This document shows positions 57,911-64,000 of a DNA stretch of 64,000 bases, one piece after another. Below the pieces are notes generated by a model, which saw nothing but the letters and a program-made list of their open reading frames with translations, had not been told where the DNA came from and did not search any database. This DNA comes from Verrucomicrobiota bacterium (lineage in GTDB: Bacteria; Auribacterota; JABMQX01; JAFGEW01): assembly GCA_016931415.1 (NCBI GenBank), contig JAFGEW010000074.1, forward strand, positions 18,370-82,369, read 5' to 3'. The position numbers and the translations under genes were made by a program. Positions within the stretch are counted from its first letter, which is position 1. The number at the start of each line of letters is the position of its first letter.

Positions 57911-60900
57911 TCAGTCGCCCCAGATGCGGCGCAGCCTTTCCGTGTCCTCGTCGCGTCTCTCCTTGTCGGCAGCTTCGTGCGCGAGGCGCGCCGCGTTGGT
58001 ATCCTCCGGCGTGAAGTAGCCTTCTACCGAGGGCTCGATCTGGACGATCTTCTCAACGGCGCCCGGCTCAAGGCCATACCTGTAGACGAGATAACCCTGG
58101 CTGCAGACGTGCGACCAGTAGTCGTACTCGGCCTGGCGGAACTGCTTCACGTATTCCGGCTCGTCCGCCATGCGCTGGGGATGATCGCGCGCGTTGGCCA
58201 TGTCCCACCATGCCTTGTGCGCTTGCACCATGTGCGGCCTTTGCACCTGGAGTGCCCGCTTGAGGAACTTGCCGATGTACTCCTCCCCGACCCGCAAGTG
58301 CTCGTCGACGGCCGACTGCAAGTCGGGCAGACCGTGCAACTGCCGGCGTCGCTCCAGCACGGTGCGCCAGTCGTCGCCCGTCTTGAGCGCGAACCACTCC
58401 TCGGCGAGCATGTGCAGGTCCGTGTCGTTGGGCCAGACCTGCTTGGCGATCTCGACGATCGACCTGTGCAGCGTGGAATCCTCGGTCGGCCGGAACTCAT
58501 TGTGCCGCAGGAGACCGGCCTCGTTGGTGATGTTGTAGCCGAGCAGCGCGCGGAGGTTGTACTTTGCTTGCTTGGCGATGTAGGCGCCTGGCTCGGCGGC
58601 CTCTCGGCCGATACTCGGCCAGAGCTTCGCGTAGTACTTCATGTTGAACCGGTACTGGTCGAGGATGATCTGGGCGCCCATTGACTCGTGGAGCGTCACG
58701 TCGGCGAACACGGCTTCCGCCTCGGCGCCCTTGAGCGTCCGCAGCGTCCCGTCAGGCTGGACCTCCTGCAGAACGCCGACCTTGCGGTAGAGGTAGAGGG
58801 GGATGAACGCCAGGCTGTCCGGCAGGATGTAGCGCTCGGGATTCTTGAGCCCTCTCCGGAACTCCGCCAAGTACTGGTTGATATCCCGAACGGCTTCCTT
58901 GCTGGGCATGGTGTCGCAGAACAGCTCCGAGTCGAGGTATCGCTTCGCCTCGAAGCCGTTGAACCGCGTCTTGAAGAACTCGATGTACTCGGCCTCGACT
59001 TCGGCCTGCAGCTTCAACCTCGCCTCGGGGCTCGTGTCGGGACGGAACTCGAGCAGGATCGTGTAGTCGCTGTCGCTCTCAAGTTGGCGGTATTCGCGGC
59101 TCTCGGGCGGCGTGCCGCTCACGACGATGTAGCGGCAGTGGTCCTTGTACTTCGAGGCGACGTGACGGCGCCCGTGGTCGGCGAGCGCACAGCGCACGCT
59201 GTCGATCGCCTGCTCCATCTCAGGATGCCGCGTGAAGTAGTCCCGGTTCGCCCTGAAGGTGCGCAGCTCGCCGATCGGCATCCGGCGGAACAGCTCGACG
59301 GCCGCGTCGGGATCGAACGCCTGCCCCTTGAGACGCTGCGCCTCGAACTCAGCGACCTTGTAGCGGCTGTACGCCCGGTCAATCATGAAGCCCGTCAACG
59401 TGCGCGTCCTGGCGTAGAGAAACTCCTCGCGCGACCGGAACAGCCCGCGCCGCACGGCCGCGTCGGCCTGCATGAGCCGGTATTCGGACTCGAGCCCCTT
59501 GGCCTCGTAGTAGATGTCGTCAATGAGCTTAAGCACCCTGGCCCACGACAAGAGCCGCTCGCGCGCCGCTTGGAGCTTGTCGTGGGTCTCGGCGTCAACG
59601 CGTCCCTTCTTCTGCGCCTCTGCGTGCTCGGTGTGCAGGCGCTTGATGCGGCGCGCGAGATCGCCACAGAGCTGCTCGAGGCTCGCGGCGTACGCCTCCT
59701 CGACGCGGTGCGCGCCGCGCGCGACGAGCACGATGGCGAGCCTGTCCACCAATGGCCGCAGCCAGTCGGTGTCCACATCGAACGATTCGAGCGACCGCAG
59801 CGCCATCTCCGAGCCGGCCTCGGCAACGACCATCTGTGCCGACGTGCGGAAGATGCTTAGCACCCCGCGCACGTCGCAGATGAAGAATGGGTTGATCTCC
59901 TGCACGGCATACTGGCCGAACTTGGCCCAGGCCGACTTGCCCGTGAACTTGAACACTGACGCGCTGAACTGCCAGATCTGGCCGCCGGTCTCGGCGAGGC
60001 TCCCAGGGAACTTGATGCCCTGGCACGCGCCACCAATGAGCGCCGTCATGAAGCCCTGCTGGCCGGCCTCGCGGAGCGAGGCGATCTGCGTGCCGAGGGT
60101 CTTCTCGTACCGGAACGCCGCCTCGAGCTCCTCGATGTCCTTCGACAGCTTCTGCCGGCGCGCCAGGATCTCCTTGGCCAAATCCGGACGCTTGGGATCC
60201 TTCTCCGCCGGCGTCTGAAGGGAGGGATCAATGCAGAACGCTTCCTTCAGGCGCGCGATGCAGCCGTCGTAGTCCCACGCCATGAGCCGGTCGGCCGCCT
60301 CGAGCCGCAACGCACGCGCCCGCATGACCTGCACCTGGGCACGCATGATGAGGCGCCGCTGCTGGACGTAGTCCTCGAGCCGTTCCCAGTCGCCGGGCAC
60401 GTCGCGTCGCGCGTTTGCGATCGCGAACTCGACCGCCTCGGCGTCGTGGATGAGCATCACGCGGCGGACGAGGAAGTTGACGTACTCCGGGCTGCTCTTC
60501 GCCAACGCCTCGTGAATCTCGTAGTTGATCGCCTTCGGCTCCTCGCCGGGCGGGGCATCGGTCCCCGGCAGCTGCTCGTACGCCTGGAACGCGTAGTTGC
60601 GCGTGCGCCAGAACGGCGCCATCTGTAGCATCTGCGAGACGTGGCCTTTGCGCCGGCCGACGAAGTCGCCGCGCGTCGCCCACTCGCCCGAGTAGCCGCG
60701 GACGATCGTCTCGATGTTCTTCGTCGGCTCGAGGATGATGGCCCAGCTCGTCTCGCCCGTCTTCACGTCGACGCCCATGCGCGCGCGCAGTGCCGCCTGG
60801 ATGTCGTAGACGACGAGCCGCCCCTGGTGTTGGGCGGCCAGGTACTCGGTAGAGAGCTTGTCGGTCAGGGCCGCGTCGAACGCTCCCGCGATGCGGAACA

Positions 60901-63625
60901 GGCCGCCGTCGGTCTGCTCGTGGAAGTAGCGGTCCGTGAGCAACACCGTAAGCGCCTTCTGCCCAAGCGAGATGTCGGCGGGCAGCGTGCCCTTCGGGCT
61001 GCCGTCCTCGTCGAAGGCAAGCGCCCGCAGCGCGTCGCGCAGGAGGCCATACTCGACGTCGTCGTAGCCGCGCATCTCGTCAAGCGCCTTGACCTTGGCG
61101 GCGGTCTCCTTGCGCATCTCGAGCACTTGGCGGTCCACCTTCTCGGCGCGCGACTCGAAGAACTCGCCGATGACCGGCACCTGGTCGGGCGCCCACTTGA
61201 GCGTGTCGAGCCACGCCTCCCACGCCCCGCCGATCGTTCGCAGCAGGAACTGGCTGCCGAACGCCGTCATCGCCATCGCCTCTTCGCCGGCCGTGAGTGT
61301 CTCGACGTCCTTGCGCTTCTCGGCCTCCGCGCGGATCCCGTCCCAGTAGCTGCGCTGGTAGTAGAGGGCGGCCTCGCGGTTCGCCTGGGCCTGGATCAGC
61401 GCGCGCTCGCCCTGATCGAGCAGCAGACCTGCCTTGCGCCGGCAGATGGGGGCCAGGAACGCCTCGAGCTCGGCCGTGCGGCCCGCGGTGCCGAGCTGGA
61501 TGCGGATCTCGCGCGCGATCAGCTCGTGATGCGCCTGCGCCATGCCGTTGTAGACGTTCCACAAATCGAGCGTGTGGTTCAGGTCCACCAGCGCCTGCTT
61601 AAACCGCTGCTCCTCGCGCCGGTACTGGCTGAAGTGCATGACGTACGAAGCGTAGCCGTACTCGCGCAGCGTGTCGTGCCACGTCACCACCTGCCGCTGC
61701 AGGTAGGTGACCCGGTCGTGGAATGCCTGGCTCTGCGCGTCGAAATCGGCCCAGCCGTAGGCGCCCATCGCGTCGCCGACTGTCTCGAAGAAGTCCGCTT
61801 CGTGGATGCGGATCGTCATGCGGACTTCGCGGATCTCATCGAGTAGCTCCTCGTTGTCCGCTTCCGCCTTCAGCTTCTCGCTGAGCTTCTTGAGCTTGTC
61901 GACCTCCGCGTCGTGGCGTTGCCTGATGCCGGCGAGTTCGCCCGTGAGCTCCGAGCCCTGCGGCACGACGAGCTCGAGCGGCACGAACCCCTCCTCCATC
62001 GCTGGGCCAACCCACGTCAGCCCGACGCCCTTGTAGCCCACCGCGATCTTGGTGAACCGCTCGTCGTCGGGCGAGATGGCCGTCACATCGCTGCTCGCGT
62101 CCTTGAACAACGCCTCGACCTCGGCGACGCACAGGGCGGAGACCATCTCCTCGATGTCCTGCGGCGTGAGCGGGCGGTTGGGCCGCTGCTTGCCGGTGAC
62201 CTCGATGGCGATCCGCTTCCCGTCGGGCGACCACGCGTAGTCGTTGCCGAGGCCCGGCGCGCAGTCCACGCGCACGAACCGGCCGTCGGCCACGCGCATG
62301 ATGGCGAAGTTGACGACCCACGCGTTCTCGACCTGGCGCCGCACCCAGCACGAGATGTACTTCGAGTCCGGCGACCACGTGAGCGTGCCCAGCGGGTTGC
62401 CGATCTGCTGCCAGTTCTCGTTCGCCGCCGGACAGACGTACTGCACGGTCAGCCCTTCCATCTCGTCGCGGTGGCGCGTGCCGTTGGGCGTGCGCGCCAC
62501 GCGAACCGGCCGCGACCGCTCCTGCATCGTGCTGACCCACGTCTTGTCGGGCGCCCAGCGATGGTAGACACGCGCGTCGCTCGCATCCGCCTTGAGCAGG
62601 ACGATATGGCCGCTTGGCTCGATGCCGCCGCCCCAGCCTTGCCGCTCCTGCGGCCCGAGCATGGCGATCCACGCCCCGTCGGGCGACCAGTACAGGCCCC
62701 ACGACATGTAGTTCGTGTTCGACGTGCTGCCGGTCGAGGGGTCCTCGGGCACCTGGATGGCGATCCCGCCGGGCGGCAGGTCCTCGTTCGCCTTGTCCAC
62801 GTCGAGCAGCGGATAGCCGTGGATCGCGTTGCCGCGCACGGAGTCGACGATCAGGTAGTGGCCCTTGCCGTCGTTGACGCGCCGGCTTGCGTCGTCCGCC
62901 TGCATGTCGGCCCGCAGGAGTTGGCGCCACAACCGCGCGAACCGCTTAGCGTCCGGCGACAGCGCGTAGTCGCGCAGGTGCTCGATGCCCATCGTCTCAA
63001 CCCGCAGCGGCGCGAGCTTCGGGTTCCCCGTGCGGAACGCGAACACGACGTTGCGGCGTTTGTGCAGGAACTCGTCGTCGGCCGACTCGTTCGCGCCCAG
63101 CGCCGGCAGCGAGAGCTTCGCGACAGGCGTCTTTCCGCTCCCGTCGACGTTGAGCGAGAAGAACTCGAAGTCGCGCTGAACGTAGCCGACGTAGTAGTAG
63201 ACCTTCCCGTCCTCGCGGCACACCGTGAAATCGAGCAGGATGGGCGTCCGCCCCGAGCGCCCGCCGGTCGCCTTGCGCCAGGCTTTCTCCTCCTCGATGG
63301 CTTTGTCGAGCTTCGCCTTGTAGTCGGCGTCCTCGGCGAAGTTGGTCAGGTTCGTCGGCTTCGTCCCGTCCTCGAGCCGCCCCCAGATGTCGCCGTCGCG
63401 CTTGTAGATGAAGGCGGGCGTGAAGGCTTCCGCCTTCGGCTTCTTGTCCCCTTCGGCCGCTCCGGCGTCCGTAAGGTCCGGTGGGACACCGAGCAGGTAC
63501 TCCTTCGTCCGCTTGAAGGCCGGCGGCGACGGCGCCTCCGGGATCCCCTCGCCCCACTGGGCCGCGGGACCGACCTCGACGAGCACAAAGAGGAACGAGA
63601 CAACAAGGATGGTCAGCGTGCGCAT
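57911..63625 (-). CDS. 1904-aa secreted protein with TolB-like propeller and long helical region
   Basis: A giant exported protein. Signal peptide 1-23 (MRTLTILVVSFLFVLVEV). Residues ~60-480 hold TolB/WD40-like propeller blades (LYWSPDGAWIAMLGP, LTWSPDSKYISCWV, YAWSPDGKRIAIEVTG). About 550-1450 is mainly charged helix and coiled coil (EVDKLKKLSEKLKAEADNEE). Near 1500-1530 the sequence VVSGTPPESREYR ... ESDSDYTILLEF vaguely resembles a nucleotidyltransferase metal motif (G[GS] followed by DxD). The C-terminus (RYGLEPGAVEKIVQIEP, LRRIWGD) is duplicated as a broken fragment at 16635-16840. ATG 63625 follows an AGAGGGGG site; the open frame to 63898 is rejected. I do not recognise the family. Confidence 0.8.
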   Translation of the reverse strand: MRTLTILVVSFLFVLVEVGPAAQWGEGIPEAPSPPAFKRTKEYLLGVPPDLTDAGAAEGDKKPKAEAFTPAFIYKRDGDIWGRLEDGTKPTNLTNFAEDADYKAKLDKAIEEEKAWRKATGGRSGRTPILLDFTVCREDGKVYYYVGYVQRDFEFFSLNVDGSGKTPVAKLSLPALGANESADDEFLHKRRNVVFAFRTGNPKLAPLRVETMGIEHLRDYALSPDAKRFARLWRQLLRADMQADDASRRVNDGKGHYLIVDSVRGNAIHGYPLLDVDKANEDLPPGGIAIQVPEDPSTGSTSNTNYMSWGLYWSPDGAWIAMLGPQERQGWGGGIEPSGHIVLLKADASDARVYHRWAPDKTWVSTMQERSRPVRVARTPNGTRHRDEMEGLTVQYVCPAANENWQQIGNPLGTLTWSPDSKYISCWVRRQVENAWVVNFAIMRVADGRFVRVDCAPGLGNDYAWSPDGKRIAIEVTGKQRPNRPLTPQDIEEMVSALCVAEVEALFKDASSDVTAISPDDERFTKIAVGYKGVGLTWVGPAMEEGFVPLELVVPQGSELTGELAGIRQRHDAEVDKLKKLSEKLKAEADNEELLDEIREVRMTIRIHEADFFETVGDAMGAYGWADFDAQSQAFHDRVTYLQRQVVTWHDTLREYGYASYVMHFSQYRREEQRFKQALVDLNHTLDLWNVYNGMAQAHHELIAREIRIQLGTAGRTAELEAFLAPICRRKAGLLLDQGERALIQAQANREAALYYQRSYWDGIRAEAEKRKDVETLTAGEEAMAMTAFGSQFLLRTIGGAWEAWLDTLKWAPDQVPVIGEFFESRAEKVDRQVLEMRKETAAKVKALDEMRGYDDVEYGLLRDALRALAFDEDGSPKGTLPADISLGQKALTVLLTDRYFHEQTDGGLFRIAGAFDAALTDKLSTEYLAAQHQGRLVVYDIQAALRARMGVDVKTGETSWAIILEPTKNIETIVRGYSGEWATRGDFVGRRKGHVSQMLQMAPFWRTRNYAFQAYEQLPGTDAPPGEEPKAINYEIHEALAKSSPEYVNFLVRRVMLIHDAEAVEFAIANARRDVPGDWERLEDYVQQRRLIMRAQVQVMRARALRLEAADRLMAWDYDGCIARLKEAFCIDPSLQTPAEKDPKRPDLAKEILARRQKLSKDIEELEAAFRYEKTLGTQIASLREAGQQGFMTALIGGACQGIKFPGSLAETGGQIWQFSASVFKFTGKSAWAKFGQYAVQEINPFFICDVRGVLSIFRTSAQMVVAEAGSEMALRSLESFDVDTDWLRPLVDRLAIVLVARGAHRVEEAYAASLEQLCGDLARRIKRLHTEHAEAQKKGRVDAETHDKLQAARERLLSWARVLKLIDDIYYEAKGLESEYRLMQADAAVRRGLFRSREEFLYARTRTLTGFMIDRAYSRYKVAEFEAQRLKGQAFDPDAAVELFRRMPIGELRTFRANRDYFTRHPEMEQAIDSVRCALADHGRRHVASKYKDHCRYIVVSGTPPESREYRQLESDSDYTILLEFRPDTSPEARLKLQAEVEAEYIEFFKTRFNGFEAKRYLDSELFCDTMPSKEAVRDINQYLAEFRRGLKNPERYILPDSLAFIPLYLYRKVGVLQEVQPDGTLRTLKGAEAEAVFADVTLHESMGAQIILDQYRFNMKYYAKLWPSIGREAAEPGAYIAKQAKYNLRALLGYNITNEAGLLRHNEFRPTEDSTLHRSIVEIAKQVWPNDTDLHMLAEEWFALKTGDDWRTVLERRRQLHGLPDLQSAVDEHLRVGEEYIGKFLKRALQVQRPHMVQAHKAWWDMANARDHPQRMADEPEYVKQFRQAEYDYWSHVCSQGYLVYRYGLEPGAVEKIVQIEPSVEGYFTPEDTNAARLAHEAADKERRDEDTERLRRIWGD

Positions 63626-64000
63626 GGCTCTGCCCCCTCTGCACGTTCGGGCGCCACAAGCCCCGAGGAGGAGCTGTCCTGCCTCCGCGGCACCTGTCAC
63701 GCAGGCCGCGGCGCCGTTGCCCCTTTCTTCGCGTCCCACGCGTAACCTAGCACATCGACCTTTGCGCGGCAACCGCCAGGCACGGCGTTGACGCCCGGCA
63801 GTCCGCCTGCCACACCGCGCTGATGCGGGGAGGGTACTCGGCCGTGTCTCCGACGCAGGCTCCCCCACCATCATACACGCGGCAGACATGACAACCACGA
63901 GGCGCCTCCTCGATCAGGGCAGACGCATCTCATTTCTGAACCTTCGGCGTTTCCTGGCTCACGGCGTGTGTGGCGGTCCTTGGGGGCACTTGATCGTGCC
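63626..64000. other. Upstream region of the giant gene, no gene seen
   Basis: The last 375 bases contain no supported gene. They must include the promoter of the 1904-aa gene. On the - strand TTGCCG and TAGGTT near 63740-63770 are 17 bases apart, but match the consensus too poorly to be called. Nothing else was recognised. Confidence 0.45.

Noticed and set aside
61913..63745. Long + strand open frame (610 codons)
   Set aside because: Antisense shadow of the giant gene; composition is Arg/Val/Leu-rich with no recognisable domain.

Overview
The window is a GC-rich bacterial chromosome segment, densely coding, with operons on both strands. Several features point to the PVC superphylum, most likely Planctomycetota or a close relative: a Gly-rich/coiled-coil protein of a type I associate with planctomycetes beside MoxR and a tandem DUF4159 protein, very large secreted proteins, FG-GAP repeats, a right-handed beta-helix protein with a choice-of-anchor-Q-like end, and a PEP-CTERM protein. 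The phylum is an inference; no rRNA gene or universal marker was found. No tRNA, CRISPR array, transposase or integrase was recognised.

Layout. (1) 0-6.3 kb, + strand: planctomycete-type protein, CBM-like secreted protein, small possibly frameshifted gene, MoxR ATPase, tandem DUF4159 protein, then Ppx/GppA phosphatase behind a large inverted repeat. (2) 6.4-10.3 kb, - strand: an ArsR-like regulator, hgcA and hgcB (the mercury-methylation pair), an unknown protein, endonuclease III and PurN. (3) 10.5-16.6 kb, + strand: VIT/VWA and VWA secreted proteins, then an OmpR-type two-component system. (4) 16.6-27.8 kb, - strand: a six-gene secreted multicopper-oxidase locus (1698-aa SdrD-like/beta-helix protein, three MCO-like proteins with progressively lost copper ligands, a truncated MCO paralogue, a lipoprotein), preceded at 16.6 kb by a decayed fragment of the giant gene found at 58-63.6 kb. 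(5) 28.2-49.1 kb: a PEP-CTERM protein (- strand), then a + strand exopolysaccharide operon of 14 tightly packed genes behind a canonical sigma-54 promoter: Wzz/tyrosine kinase, WecA-like initiating transferase, flippase, polymerase, four glycosyltransferases, methyltransferases, P-loop/NTase and APH-like proteins, and a methyltransferase-WecG fusion. (6) 49.2-57.7 kb, + strand: ECF sigma factor, small coupled protein, PAS histidine kinase with a degenerate ATP site, NarL-type regulator, a 65-aa protein and a 1406-aa six-PAS hybrid kinase. (7) 57.9-63.6 kb, - strand: a 1904-aa secreted propeller/coiled-coil protein.

How the parts may work together. HgcA and HgcB carry every diagnostic residue of the mercury-methylation proteins, and the ArsR-like gene overlaps hgcA at TGATG, so regulator and methylase look like one transcription unit. 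The regulator has a sigma-70 promoter whose predicted start coincides with its ATG (leaderless), under a palindrome that could be the operator. The MCO locus looks like a split enzyme: the first MCO carries the HWH and HCH ligands plus the type-1 copper site, and the second carries the other two HxH pairs. The EPS operon, its sigma-54 promoter and the PEP-CTERM protein fit the exosortase-linked biofilm systems of Gram-negative bacteria, although no exosortase lies in the window.
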